A DNA stretch of 64,000 nucleotides from positions 23,571-87,570 of the forward strand of contig NZ_REFJ01000007.1 of NCBI RefSeq assembly GCF_003688415.1, written 5' to 3'. Origin of the DNA: Umboniibacter marinipuniceus. Lineage in GTDB: Bacteria; Pseudomonadota; Gammaproteobacteria; Pseudomonadales; DSM-25080. Positions 1-9,042 of the stretch are shown piece after piece. The notes under the pieces were generated by a model that worked only from the letters and a program-made list of their open reading frames with translations, did no database searches and was not told the DNA's origin. Each line of letters opens with the position of its first letter. Position 1 is the stretch's first letter. The position numbers and the translations under genes are program-made.

Positions 1-1039
1 GAGCCCGCTCGATCAAATTGAAACCTACGTAGCACCCGTTTGGGAGGCCATTGTTGAAAGCGCTGTGAGTGCTGAAGACGACTTAAAGCGTCAACTGGAT
101 ATCATCAAACCAGGCCTTATTTGTGTCGACAACGTCATCATGTTCCCTGCTATTACCAAAGCAGGGTGCCCGTGGATACGCATCATTTCATGTTCCGAGA
201 ATGAAATTACTGATCCGCTTGTACCACCGCATCTTTCAGGTTGCTCACCTGGTGATGTAACTGGTTTCGAACAATTTCAAACACGTTTCGAAAGCGCTGT
301 CGCAGACACTCACAAAGATTTCAATGACTTTTTGGCGACCAAAGATTTACCGCCTTACCCTGCAGGCGAGTTCTTCGAGCCATCGCCGACAATGAATTTT
401 TTACTTTACCCCAAACCGCTTGCCTTTGAGCGAGCTACGCCCCTCCCCGAGTCGCAGTTTCAGTACTTGGAAGGCTGCGTTCGCAACGATGGTGAGTACA
501 CCATCCCGGCGTTCCCCCAAGCCCTGGATAACACACCACTCATCTATGTTGCCTTCGGCTCCCTAGGCGATGCCGATGTTGAACTGTATCAGCGCATGCT
601 TGCAACCTTTGCAAAGCTACCTTATCGATTCCTAATGAAGGTGGGCGAAGACTTAAGCGTCTATGAAAAGCCGGATAATGTTCATCTAAAGAACTGGTAT
701 CCTCAGCCTGCTGTTGTGCCGCAGGTAGATCTATTCATTCATCACGGTGGTAACAATAGCTTTAACGAAGCCCTCTACTTCGGGAAGCCGGCCATTATTA
801 TGCCGTACTGCTGGGATGGACATGATAATGCTACCCGAATTGATGACACCGGTTACGGGAAGAAACTTCCGCGCTACAGTTGGTCTGAGGAAGCGCTTAT
901 TGAGAGTATTGAAGCCTGCCTGTCGGATGCGAATATGGCCACCAAACTTCAAGCGGTAGCAGCGCATATGCAACAAAGTGAAGGGACCAAGAAAGCGGCA
1001 GCGGTAATCCATGACGTGCTTCAGGAGGCAAACGCCTAA
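1..1039 (+). CDS. UGT/MGT-type glycosyltransferase (5' end outside window)
   Basis: This is a GT-B fold sugar-nucleotide-dependent glycosyltransferase of the UDP-glucuronosyl/macrolide glycosyltransferase type (GT1). It would transfer a sugar to a small lipophilic acceptor in the cytoplasm. The reading frame is open from base 2 with no stop, and the translated edge looks like the interior of the acceptor domain, so the gene begins upstream. The GTG at 65 is not taken as the start. The C-terminal donor domain has the family pattern: a strand-plus-GSLG segment near base 560, then WYPQ, HHGGNNS and an acidic/amide pocket (WDGHDN) at about 690-830. It is followed by a double-cupin gene with a TAATG overlap, so the two are translationally coupled. 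The natural acceptor cannot be read from the sequence. Confidence 0.85.
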   Translation, partial: SPLDQIETYVAPVWEAIVESAVSAEDDLKRQLDIIKPGLICVDNVIMFPAITKAGCPWIRIISCSENEITDPLVPPHLSGCSPGDVTGFEQFQTRFESAVADTHKDFNDFLATKDLPPYPAGEFFEPSPTMNFLLYPKPLAFERATPLPESQFQYLEGCVRNDGEYTIPAFPQALDNTPLIYVAFGSLGDADVELYQRMLATFAKLPYRFLMKVGEDLSVYEKPDNVHLKNWYPQPAVVPQVDLFIHHGGNNSFNEALYFGKPAIIMPYCWDGHDNATRIDDTGYGKKLPRYSWSEEALIESIEACLSDANMATKLQAVAAHMQQSEGTKKAAAVIHDVLQEANA

Positions 1040-1791
1040 TGGTCAAGACTACCGCACAGGGGAAAAGCGCTCACTATCTTTACAACTCCATGACCCCGAA
1101 CCGTCCTGACCTAAACGATTGGGGTCAGCAGCCAGATTGCGACGGTGCGTCCTCTCTGTCCAGTGGCATTCTGCTATACAAGAATGAGGATGCCACGCTA
1201 GAGACCGGCCTCTGGCGGTGCACGCCAGGTACCTGGAAACTGTCGATACCGCGCGATGAATTTTGTCACTTCAGTTCAGGACGTGCCACTTATCGGAGCG
1301 CTGAGGGCCAAGTAGTAGAGGTAGCCGCGAATAGTTGCGTATTTTTCCCAGCGGGCTGGGCGGGCACATGTGAAGTGCACGAAACGCTACAGAATGTTTA
1401 TATGCTCAGCGACTTAGTCGTAAATTTACACTCGGAGAAACCAATGAATTCAGCCAAGACCCTATACAACCCTTTAGCCGTGACTGATGTAGTAGATTGG
1501 GGCATCATCCCCACTATGATCGAGGGAGAGTCGCATGTCTCAGGGGTAGTTCTCCACAAAGGAGAGAATGGTGAGTCGGAAACGGGATTGTGGATATGTA
1601 CCCCTGGTTATTGGAATTGCCACGTGACCTCCGATGAGTTTTGCCACTTTATGGAGGGCCGCGCAACCTATGTCCACGAATCTGGCGAAGTGATTGAAAT
1701 CGAACCGAACACCGCCGCTTTCTTTCCTAAAGACTGGAAAGGAACCTGCAAAGTTCACGAAACTATTAAGAAAACCTACATGATACGTTAG
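1039..1791 (+). CDS. tandem double-cupin protein (DUF861/cupin_3-like)
   Basis: The 250-aa protein is two copies of one small beta-barrel cupin module. Repeated landmarks are ETGLW at residues 55-59 and 181-185, DEFCH at 73-77 and 199-203, and VHET at 113-116 and 239-242. This is the pattern of the DUF861 cupins, which are related to ureidoglycine aminohydrolase C-terminal domains. Conserved Glu/His residues could bind a metal, but no substrate can be assigned. The start is fixed by an AGGAGG at 1023-1028, just before the ATG that overlaps the stop of the glycosyltransferase. A TetR gene follows after 34 bp. The set looks like one small operon that modifies or senses a small molecule. Function is unknown. 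Confidence 0.75.
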   Translation: MVKTTAQGKSAHYLYNSMTPNRPDLNDWGQQPDCDGASSLSSGILLYKNEDATLETGLWRCTPGTWKLSIPRDEFCHFSSGRATYRSAEGQVVEVAANSCVFFPAGWAGTCEVHETLQNVYMLSDLVVNLHSEKPMNSAKTLYNPLAVTDVVDWGIIPTMIEGESHVSGVVLHKGENGESETGLWICTPGYWNCHVTSDEFCHFMEGRATYVHESGEVIEIEPNTAAFFPKDWKGTCKVHETIKKTYMIR

Positions 1792-1825
1792 ACTTGAGCA
1801 AATTACGGACGATCTACAATACAAA

Positions 1826-2458
1826 ATGACTGATAAACCTAGCAACGCCTCAGAAGGAACTACCCGCCCCGCTGCCCGAAAGAAGGGTGAGCGCACTCGC
1901 CAGTCGATTGTGGATGAAGCGCGGCGAATCTTAGTCGATGAGGGCTACGATAGCTTCGTCTTGCGTCAGATTGCCAAGAATATAGGGATTCAACCAGGCA
2001 ACTTACAGTATTACTTTCCCACCAAGAAAGAGTTGATCTGGGAAGTGCTGGTGCCGGAAATCGATAAGTACAGCGGTACTTACGCATCGATGATGGGGAA
2101 CGCTACTACGCGTTCAGCCAAAATCCTTGCGATGGTTGAGTTCTTGCTAGAAGACATCAAACTCAAATCAACGTGCACAATCTGGTATACCATTTGGGCC
2201 ATTGCTCCGCATGACCCGGAAATGGCTGATGTGATGGATAGGTTCTATCAGAGTTACCTGGAGTCGCTAGGCACTTTATTACAAAGAGCCGCACCGGAGT
2301 TATCGGATCGTCGCGCTCATCATCTGGCGCGAATGATTACCGCGTTGATGGATGGCTTGACCAACCAAATTGGCTACGGCAAACCTAGTCATGAGTCGCT
2401 AGAGGGCTTTGAGGACGAAATTAAATCGTCCATCCTTCACCTCATTGATCTTCACTGA
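1826..2458 (+). CDS. TetR/AcrR family transcriptional regulator
   Basis: A 210-aa TetR-type repressor. The N-terminal basic segment is followed by a helix-turn-helix at roughly residues 30-75. Its recognition part reads GIQPGNLQYYFPTKKEL, the signature of the family. The C-terminal all-helical domain (about 80-210) is the ligand-binding and dimerisation part and, as usual, is not informative. It lies 34 bp downstream of the double-cupin gene on the same strand, so it probably regulates its own operon (glycosyltransferase, cupin) in response to the compound they handle. No clear palindromic operator was found between the genes; the operon promoter is outside the window. Confidence 0.88.
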   Translation: MTDKPSNASEGTTRPAARKKGERTRQSIVDEARRILVDEGYDSFVLRQIAKNIGIQPGNLQYYFPTKKELIWEVLVPEIDKYSGTYASMMGNATTRSAKILAMVEFLLEDIKLKSTCTIWYTIWAIAPHDPEMADVMDRFYQSYLESLGTLLQRAAPELSDRRAHHLARMITALMDGLTNQIGYGKPSHESLEGFEDEIKSSILHLIDLH

Positions 2459-2466
2459 CAACGCTG

Positions 2467-2493
2467 TGCAGGCAGTCGACTTGATTGCCTGCA
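2467..2493. terminator. hairpin between convergent genes
   Basis: A perfect 8-bp inverted repeat, TGCAGGCA (2467-2474) and TGCCTGCA (2486-2493), with an 11-nt loop. It sits between the end of the TetR gene and the end of the M28 peptidase gene. There is no T-tract on either side, so intrinsic termination is only a guess. Confidence 0.3.
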
Positions 2494-2558
2494 AGCAAGA
2501 TCAAGAGAGGTGTACGCCCCTAAGGACTAATGCGCCCATAACCTCAATGGCCATTAAT

Positions 2559-3914
2559 TCAGTAAAAATCACCAGCCGCTCCCGGAAAAACAACAGGGCT
2601 CTCGTGCCCGCCTACTGAGACCGAACTGACCCCATACAGGTAGTTGTCAATCACCATATTCTCCAACGTAAACTCACTTACGTTGCCCACCCATCGAGAG
2701 TGAGTCCATTCGGACTCTGTGGTAAGTCTCCAATAGACACGATAGCCTGCGGCATCGTCCACCGGCTGCCACGTTAATGTTGTGCTTGGTGCCACTTGAC
2801 CCGATATTTTAACTTCAGCTGGCGGCGCAGGCGCCCAGGCTAATGCTGCTAGCGAGAGTGTATTAAGGGAAGTTAGTTTGGCAGTAAAATCGAAGTCCAC
2901 ATAGTCAATGGTATCACCGTAGTGACGGCCCTCCTCGTTACGGAGGTCCTGATGTTGACGGTCGTAGTGTTCGTTGACCTCCATAATTCTCACTGCGGGA
3001 TAGCCCGCCTGATTAAATGGAAAGTGATGGCCGCCTCGCCCAAATCGGTCCAAGCGATAGACCAGCATGACATCTAGATTGGTCATATATTGGTCTGCCT
3101 GGGCCTTGATAAAACGCGCTAAGTTGCGCGAGGCGGAGTCATTTTCGCCGCCGCTAAAGTAACGTTCACGCGCCTCTTCTGGGGTCTCGCTGATTTTTAC
3201 TCCTTCCGAAAAGACCCGCACACTGTGGTTATCTATAACTCCATTAATACCCGCGATGTTGCCGATCATGTCGTTGTTGATCACCGCCTGCAGGTGCCAG
3301 TCATTGGCGGCCGCATAGTCCGCTAATATTTTCCCTCCGTAGAGGCCTTGTTCTTCGCCGGATAACGCCGCAAACACGATGTTGCCGTCGAATTCGTATT
3401 TCGACAGAACCCTAGCGGCCTCGATAACACCAGCCACACCTGAGGCATTATCATTAGCTCCAGGTGAAGCAGCTGAGCTATTCAGCGGGTCGCTGACACG
3501 GGAATCGATATCGCCCGACATCACAACATAGCGGTTCGAATTTTTCTTGCCTTTCAGCACCGCAATGACATTAACAATTTCTGTAGGCGTTGGTATCCGT
3601 CGTCCTTCAACGGTATCGCTGATCAGCATAACCTCAAGGCAACCTCCACAAGCGTTAGAGATTTGCGCGAATTCTTCCGCGATCCATCGGCGAGCAGCGC
3701 CGATGCCTGTGGTTTCAGATTGGGTTTCACTAAGACTGTGTCGCGTCCCAAAACTCACCAGCATCTCTACATCTTGATGGAGTCGTTCTGCGCTCGCCGA
3801 CTGGCCAATATCATAAAGCCTTATATCTTCAGCGGGTGGTACTCGGTGAGTGTTTGCCGTGGCAGCGCTTACCAAAAATACGGCAGTGGTTAGCGCGATT
3901 ATTTTTAACATCAT
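2559..3914 (-). CDS. secreted M28 family metallopeptidase with C-terminal FnIII-like domain
   Basis: A 451-aa exported zinc peptidase. The start is set at the ATG-ATG at 3909-3914 because it begins a clean signal peptide (MMLKII, then a hydrophobic stretch to an Ala-rich cleavage site near residue 20). Longer readings would run into the divergent gene. The M28 domain (about 40-360) shows SGDIDSR (125 and 127), GANDNASG (bridging Asp145), SGEEQG (Glu177/178) and NNDMIGN (Asp204). The last 90 residues look like a fibronectin type III module. The first zinc ligand of M28 is normally His (HxD); here it is Asp (DxD). Likely periplasmic or secreted, degrading peptides; specificity is unknown. Confidence 0.85.
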   Translation of the reverse strand: MMLKIIALTTAVFLVSAATANTHRVPPAEDIRLYDIGQSASAERLHQDVEMLVSFGTRHSLSETQSETTGIGAARRWIAEEFAQISNACGGCLEVMLISDTVEGRRIPTPTEIVNVIAVLKGKKNSNRYVVMSGDIDSRVSDPLNSSAASPGANDNASGVAGVIEAARVLSKYEFDGNIVFAALSGEEQGLYGGKILADYAAANDWHLQAVINNDMIGNIAGINGVIDNHSVRVFSEGVKISETPEEARERYFSGGENDSASRNLARFIKAQADQYMTNLDVMLVYRLDRFGRGGHHFPFNQAGYPAVRIMEVNEHYDRQHQDLRNEEGRHYGDTIDYVDFDFTAKLTSLNTLSLAALAWAPAPPAEVKISGQVAPSTTLTWQPVDDAAGYRVYWRLTTESEWTHSRWVGNVSEFTLENMVIDNYLYGVSSVSVGGHESPVVFPGAAGDFY

Positions 3915-3995
3915 AAGAGGTGTCGCCTTTTTGCTTTCAGTAGGCTTTACTGTACGATATAACATCATAATTGGTCTAACGGATGAGGGGATTTC

Positions 3996-4334
3996 GTGAA
4001 ACGCTATAAAAGCTTTAACGATTTTTGGCCGCACTATGTTCGCGAACATGCGAAGCCTTCCACGCGGATGCTCCATTTTATTGGCACTTCGCTTATTTTG
4101 CCGCTCGTCTATCTTGGTATCACCACTAGTAGCTACTGGTTCCTTAGCATACCGCTGGTCGCATATGGGCTTGCTTGGACCGGGCATTTCTTCATCGAAA
4201 GAAATCGTCCGGCGACCTTTCAATACCCACTTTGGTCGCTACTTGGAGACTTTAAGATGTTTGCCTATATGCTGCAGGGAAAGATGGCTGCCGAGGTGAC
4301 GCGATGCAGAGAACTGAATAGTGAAAACACTTAA
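3996..4334 (+). CDS. DUF962 / Mpo1-like membrane protein
   Basis: A 112-aa protein of the DUF962 (YGL010w/Mpo1-like) family. It begins with the family's N-terminal pattern KRYKSFNDFWPHYVREH and a conserved LHFIGT. Two to three hydrophobic segments cover about residues 28-95, with conserved His residues (GHFF) at a helix end. Yeast Mpo1 is an iron-dependent dioxygenase acting on 2-hydroxy fatty acids. The bacterial short forms are not characterised, so only the family is certain. The start is a GTG with GAGGGG 8 nt upstream. Its 3' end overlaps the start of the patatin gene by 14 bp, so the two are coupled. The lipid link of both is suggestive. Confidence 0.8.
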   Translation: MKRYKSFNDFWPHYVREHAKPSTRMLHFIGTSLILPLVYLGITTSSYWFLSIPLVAYGLAWTGHFFIERNRPATFQYPLWSLLGDFKMFAYMLQGKMAAEVTRCRELNSENT

Positions 4335-6561
4335 TAGTCATTTATCCTGGCTCCTGCCATTCATCTTGATCCTTCTGGTTCCACCTAAGGCATTAGCTGA
4401 TTGCCCACCGGCAGAAGAACGACTCTGTATTGGTGTTGTCCTTGGTGGCGGTGGCGCTCGAGGCGGCGCTCACGTAGGGGTATTGAAAGTCCTTGAAGAA
4501 GAAGGCATTCCAGTCGATGTCATTGCTGGTACCAGTGTCGGTTCGTTTATTGGCGGCCTTTATGCGATGGGCAAAACGCCCGATGAGATTGAGGAAATTC
4601 TCCGCTCCACCGCTTGGGAGGAGGGACTTAATGATTCCGTAGAACGGGAGGATATGCCGTTCAGGCGGAAACGTCAGTCCGACGCCTTCCCCATCAATCC
4701 TGAATTGGGGTTTGATGGCACTGAGTTTAAGTTTCCTAAGGGCGTTGCTCAGGGGCAGCGGATGGGGGAGTTGATTCAACGCTCAGTAGGCAGCCTTCCC
4801 GATTTAGAAAGCTTCGATGATCTTCTCATCACTTACCGTGCCGTTGCTGCAGACATCGAAACAGGCGAGGCGGTTGTTATTGACAACGGCGCACTCTTTA
4901 GCGCCATGCAAGCCTCGATGTCCATTCCAGGGGTGGTTCGCCCTTTTGAATACAATGGCCGCCTGCTTGTCGACGGCGGAATTGCTAATAATCTACCCGT
5001 TGATGTGGTGCGCGAGCTCGGTGCCGATATCATCATTGCCGTTGATATCGGCACCGCGCTTCCTACCCGTGATCAGCTGACTTCATCGGTTGCAGTACTC
5101 AATCAGTTAGTCGACTTTTTGATTAAAGATAACGTTGAGTATCAAAAGTCATTATTAGGCGAACAGGATATCCTGTTAACTCCGAGGAATGATGACGTCA
5201 ACATGTTAGATTTCGACGCTTTCTCAAATTCTATTCAAATAGGCTATGACGAAGCGAACAAACGCAGAGCATTGATCACCCAAATTGACGTGCCCACTTC
5301 AGCCTGGGAAAGATTTTCCTCAAGGCGAAATGCAATCGCTGAGCCCGAACTGCGAGTTGTAGCGGTTAATATTGAAAATCATTCTCGCCTTCGTGACAGC
5401 ATCATTGTTGAACGCCTTGGCTTTGAAGTGGGTGATCAGTTTGACCAAACTACGGTGCAGGAGGGCATTGACCGCACCTATGCACTTGACGTGTTTGAAC
5501 GAATTGACTATCACGTTGAAGATACGGCCGAAGGTCAAGTGCTTAATATCGCTGCCACAGAGAAAAGTTGGGGGCCCGGCTATTTAGACTTCCAGTTTCA
5601 AATGCAGGATGACTATAAAGGCTCAAGCGAATTCTCGTTGGGAGCTGCTTGGACCATGACGAATATTAATGATCTAGGCGCCGAATGGCGTACCGTAGTT
5701 GTGGGCGGTACCGACAAGCTCATTGCTACCGATTTGTATTTCCCGTTGGAATGGGCACCGCTCAATCATTACATTAGCACTGGCGTCATCTACAAGCGCG
5801 ATCAACTCTATATCGATACCGGCAATAACCTCTTAGCCAACAGTATACAGAGTGAAGTCACTACGTTTCTTGGGCAAGGCTGGAATTTCAGTAATAAGTC
5901 ACGTGTTGAAGTAGGCGCCCTGTATTCCGACGGCTATGTGGCACTACCGGATATTGGAGACCCTGTTTTTAATGGAGGACGCGTGCAGTACAACAGCCGT
6001 GGCCTCTACGCTGAATATTTTTATGACAGCTTAGATAATGCTGATTTTGCTCGTCGTGGGCGTATTTTTCATGTTCGGTTTGAAGATCGTAAAGACTCCA
6101 TCGACGGTGACCGAGGCACTCCTCAGACATTGGAAACAACCTGGCTGGAAGTCTACTCTATCGGAGATCATACCTTCAGCGGCCAAGTCCGAGCCGAAAG
6201 CTTCAGATCCGATGAGGTTGACGTCACTGTTCGTCAATTTGAGCTGGGCGGCTTTTTGAATCTATCTGGGCTCCCCCCATCTAGCCTGAGTGGCAACCAC
6301 CTTCGTTACGCCAATATTGTTTATAAGTATCGACTTCTCGAAAATGACTTCGGCTTATTTAAATCACCAATTTACCTTGGCGCCAGCTACGAAATGGGCA
6401 ATGTGTGGGACAAGCGCGACCAGATTGACCATCAAAGCCTCATCGAATCAGGCTCAGTATTCACCGGCATTGACAGCCCGCTCGGGCCAATATACTTGGC
6501 TTACGCAAAAGCAGAAGGCGGTTTCGATAGCTTTTACTTCTATCTCGGCAGCCACTATTAG
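4321..6561 (+). CDS. PlpD-like patatin phospholipase with POTRA and outer-membrane beta-barrel (type Vd)
   Basis: A 746-aa protein: signal peptide (about 1-27), patatin-like hydrolase (about 35-330), one POTRA-like domain (about 345-415) and a BamA/Omp85-type 16-strand barrel (about 420-746) ending in an aromatic residue (SHY). The hydrolase has the oxyanion loop GGGGARGG (42-49), nucleophile GTSVG (Ser72) and the dyad Asp in DGG (218-220), so it should be active. The layout matches PlpD of Pseudomonas, the type Vd self-secreted lipase. The start is a GTG embedded in the end of the upstream DUF962 gene. It probably presents or releases an A1-type lipase at the cell surface. Confidence 0.9.
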   Translation: MKTLNSHLSWLLPFILILLVPPKALADCPPAEERLCIGVVLGGGGARGGAHVGVLKVLEEEGIPVDVIAGTSVGSFIGGLYAMGKTPDEIEEILRSTAWEEGLNDSVEREDMPFRRKRQSDAFPINPELGFDGTEFKFPKGVAQGQRMGELIQRSVGSLPDLESFDDLLITYRAVAADIETGEAVVIDNGALFSAMQASMSIPGVVRPFEYNGRLLVDGGIANNLPVDVVRELGADIIIAVDIGTALPTRDQLTSSVAVLNQLVDFLIKDNVEYQKSLLGEQDILLTPRNDDVNMLDFDAFSNSIQIGYDEANKRRALITQIDVPTSAWERFSSRRNAIAEPELRVVAVNIENHSRLRDSIIVERLGFEVGDQFDQTTVQEGIDRTYALDVFERIDYHVEDTAEGQVLNIAATEKSWGPGYLDFQFQMQDDYKGSSEFSLGAAWTMTNINDLGAEWRTVVVGGTDKLIATDLYFPLEWAPLNHYISTGVIYKRDQLYIDTGNNLLANSIQSEVTTFLGQGWNFSNKSRVEVGALYSDGYVALPDIGDPVFNGGRVQYNSRGLYAEYFYDSLDNADFARRGRIFHVRFEDRKDSIDGDRGTPQTLETTWLEVYSIGDHTFSGQVRAESFRSDEVDVTVRQFELGGFLNLSGLPPSSLSGNHLRYANIVYKYRLLENDFGLFKSPIYLGASYEMGNVWDKRDQIDHQSLIESGSVFTGIDSPLGPIYLAYAKAEGGFDSFYFYLGSHY

Positions 6562-6600
6562 GCATTTCGCACGATGCTCTCAAATGCGAAAGGGCAACGC

Positions 6601-7965
6601 CTAGATAATCCTCGAAAAACGTTGAGTAGCCTGCTCCGTAAGATAGGCATCAAAGACCATGGCTACACGGCGAACCAACAGTCGGTGCTCGAACCAAATG
6701 CGTATACAGTCAGGTTCAAGCGTCAGCAGGCCATCTTTCTCGAGTTCGACAAGCTGAAGAAGCTCAGCGGCAAAGTAATCATCGAAATCTATTCCAAACG
6801 CCTGCGCTATGGCTATTTTATCCACCTTGTGTTGGCACATAATTGCTTGTATCACTGCCCCACGAAGCTCATCTTCAGAGCTAAGTACCACCCCGCGCTC
6901 TACGGCCACATCCATTTTGGCAACCGCTTCATGATACTCGGCTAACTCCTTCATGTTCTGACAAATCACCGCACCGACCTGGCTGATTGCAGAAACCCCT
7001 AAGCCTAAGAGGTCAATTGCGCCATGATCCGTGTATCCCTGAAAGTTACGCGTTAATCGCCCGTTTTGGGCGGCAATCGCTAACTCATCCTCGGGCTTCG
7101 CGAAATGATCCATACCAATTTCCACCATTCCCGCCTCAGTAAGCTTTGTGATCGCTAGCGCCATTAACGTCAGCTTGAGTTGTGCATCGGGCAACTCATT
7201 GGAGGCGATCAGCCGTTGAGCCTTAAAGCGTGAAGGCATATGCGCATAGCTAAAGAGAGATACTCGATCCACACTCATTGCCAACACGTCTTCCAAGGTC
7301 TGACTGAATGTGCGCTCAGTTTGACGCGGCAAACCATAGATCAAATCTACACTCACTGACTTGAAACCAAGTGTCTTCGCCGCCACAACGAGGTTGGCGA
7401 TATGCTGAGTACTCTGCGGGCGATTAATAGCTTCCTGTACCTGGCTATCGGTATCCTGAACGCCAATACTCAAACGATTAAAACCAAGCGAGTAAAGATG
7501 GCTTAAATAGCCTTCATCCACCTCGCGCGCATCAATTTCAATCCCGAGCTCGGCATCGTCGACGAAATCAAACGCTTCGCGCAGGCCAGAGATTAGCTCG
7601 CTCATTTGCGTCTGCGTTAGATAACTCGGCGTTCCGCCACCCAAGTGAAGGTGCTGTACCCGTCTACCTCGAAAAAGCTTGGCGCGTGCGTTTATCTCCT
7701 GGCGAAGCGAAGTAAGATAGCGTTGAGCTCGATCTGAAGAGTTGCTAACTACTTTGTTGCAGCCGCAGTAGTAGCAGAGCTTGTGGCAGAAAGGGATATG
7801 CACATACAGACTAAAGTTGCCTGTTCTCGTTAAGGCTGCAGCCTTGAACGCCGAATTATCAATATCAGCGGAAAACTCAAGCGCGGTGGGGTATGAAGTG
7901 TAACGCGGACCGCTGAGATCATACTTCTGAATAAGACGGGTACTAAATGGGAGGGCTGCAGACAT
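6601..7965 (-). CDS. hemN: oxygen-independent coproporphyrinogen III dehydrogenase
   Basis: Radical-SAM enzyme converting coproporphyrinogen III to protoporphyrinogen IX without oxygen in haem synthesis (cytoplasm). The 454-aa length is that of true HemN rather than the shorter HemW. The N-terminus has RYTSYPTA. The cluster motif YVHIPFCHKLCYYCGCNK gives Cys60, Cys64 and Cys67, with the extra HemN-specific Cys69. HLGGGTP and the SIGVQD segment also fit, and the C-terminal HemN domain is present. It ends 39 bp from the convergent patatin gene. No FNR-like box was convincingly seen upstream. Confidence 0.95.
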   Translation of the reverse strand: MSAALPFSTRLIQKYDLSGPRYTSYPTALEFSADIDNSAFKAAALTRTGNFSLYVHIPFCHKLCYYCGCNKVVSNSSDRAQRYLTSLRQEINARAKLFRGRRVQHLHLGGGTPSYLTQTQMSELISGLREAFDFVDDAELGIEIDAREVDEGYLSHLYSLGFNRLSIGVQDTDSQVQEAINRPQSTQHIANLVVAAKTLGFKSVSVDLIYGLPRQTERTFSQTLEDVLAMSVDRVSLFSYAHMPSRFKAQRLIASNELPDAQLKLTLMALAITKLTEAGMVEIGMDHFAKPEDELAIAAQNGRLTRNFQGYTDHGAIDLLGLGVSAISQVGAVICQNMKELAEYHEAVAKMDVAVERGVVLSSEDELRGAVIQAIMCQHKVDKIAIAQAFGIDFDDYFAAELLQLVELEKDGLLTLEPDCIRIWFEHRLLVRRVAMVFDAYLTEQATQRFSRII

Positions 7966-8032
7966 AACACTACCTTAACTAAGACTAGGCTCATTATAAC
8001 CACAATTTTTGTAAGGTAAATTAGTTGCACGG

Positions 8033-9034
8033 CTAATTTTGCCGCCACACGAATAGCCGAGCCGCCAAAGCCAACGCAACAACAGTGGTAACCGCGAGAA
8101 CCAATAACGGTATTGCTACATCCGCTAACGTAGCACCCTCCAGCATAATGCTTCGTGCTGCCTCCAGCATATGCGTCAGCGGAAACACGGCGGCTAACCA
8201 ATGAACCACTTCAGGTGAGCCCTCTAAAGAGAACCAAACACCCGATAACATCATCATTGGCCAAGTAACCAGATTTAGTAGGCCTCCCGCCAACTCTTCG
8301 CTCTGCGTGCGCGACGCCATTAAAAGCGAAAGACTAATCATGGAAGCTGCACCTAATATCGCAACAACTAGCATCAACCAGCGTGAGCCAAGCACCACAA
8401 AATCAAACATCAAATCCATCGCGATGAAGATCACGCTGGTGATCAAAGTGACTACTACTAAGCGCGACACGACCTGTGCAGCCAGAAAGCTGAGAGCACT
8501 CACCGGCGTCGCCTGAAAGCGCTTCAGCACGCCATTCTTTCGATAGCGGACAATGACATAGCCAACCCCAAAGAGACAACTGAACATCATATTCATGCCC
8601 AAAATTCCCGGCACCACCCAATCTAGGTAACGAATGGCTTCGCCACTAACAGGTAACGCTTCCAGCGGCTCATCCGTGACCGACAATATCATTCTCTCAA
8701 CCACATAACTCTTTGGTGAGTCGCTATTTAGCCAGTAGGTGCCATCCCCTAGGATGATATCTATTTGGTGATGCTGCAGGCGCTGCATGGCCGACGCTAA
8801 GTGACTGTAACGAACCGTCTCGAGGTACTTTAATTCACCTACCTCAAAGACCAGCTCCTCACTACTTACTGCCGCAACAACACCAACCTTGTAGAGCGCT
8901 TTATCGTCGTTGCCAAACATAAACGCGAAGCCAACTATGAGCAACACGGGAAAGAGTAGATTCCAACTTAGCGTGGATCGATCCCGTAAGAATTCAATAT
9001 TACGAGCCTTCAGAATAGCCAAAAATGCTTTCAT
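8033..9034 (-). CDS. ABC-2 type exporter permease
   Basis: A 333-aa inner-membrane permease of the ABC-2 family. There is one N-terminal membrane helix (about 25-40), a large extracytoplasmic loop (about 45-150), then five helices in the C-terminal half, typical of a YhhJ/DrrB-like half transporter. It follows its ATPase gene after 8 bp, forming a two-gene exporter operon. The substrate is not evident; relatives export drugs, polysaccharides or lipids. The operon's probable promoter is the bipartite motif at 10009-10034. Confidence 0.88.
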   Translation of the reverse strand: MKAFLAILKARNIEFLRDRSTLSWNLLFPVLLIVGFAFMFGNDDKALYKVGVVAAVSSEELVFEVGELKYLETVRYSHLASAMQRLQHHQIDIILGDGTYWLNSDSPKSYVVERMILSVTDEPLEALPVSGEAIRYLDWVVPGILGMNMMFSCLFGVGYVIVRYRKNGVLKRFQATPVSALSFLAAQVVSRLVVVTLITSVIFIAMDLMFDFVVLGSRWLMLVVAILGAASMISLSLLMASRTQSEELAGGLLNLVTWPMMMLSGVWFSLEGSPEVVHWLAAVFPLTHMLEAARSIMLEGATLADVAIPLLVLAVTTVVALALAARLFVWRQN

Positions 9035-9042
9035 CGTAACCT

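Noticed and set aside
65..67. GTG as start of the glycosyltransferase
   Set aside because: The frame is open upstream to the window edge and the preceding residues fit the family, so the gene starts outside.
3915..4223. Longer N-terminus for the M28 peptidase
   Set aside because: It would run antisense through the DUF962 gene and hide the signal peptide that begins at the ATG pair near 3914.
6562..6600. TTTCGCA/TGCGAAA pairing between patatin and hemN genes
   Set aside because: Short stem, large loop and no T-run; too weak to call a terminator.
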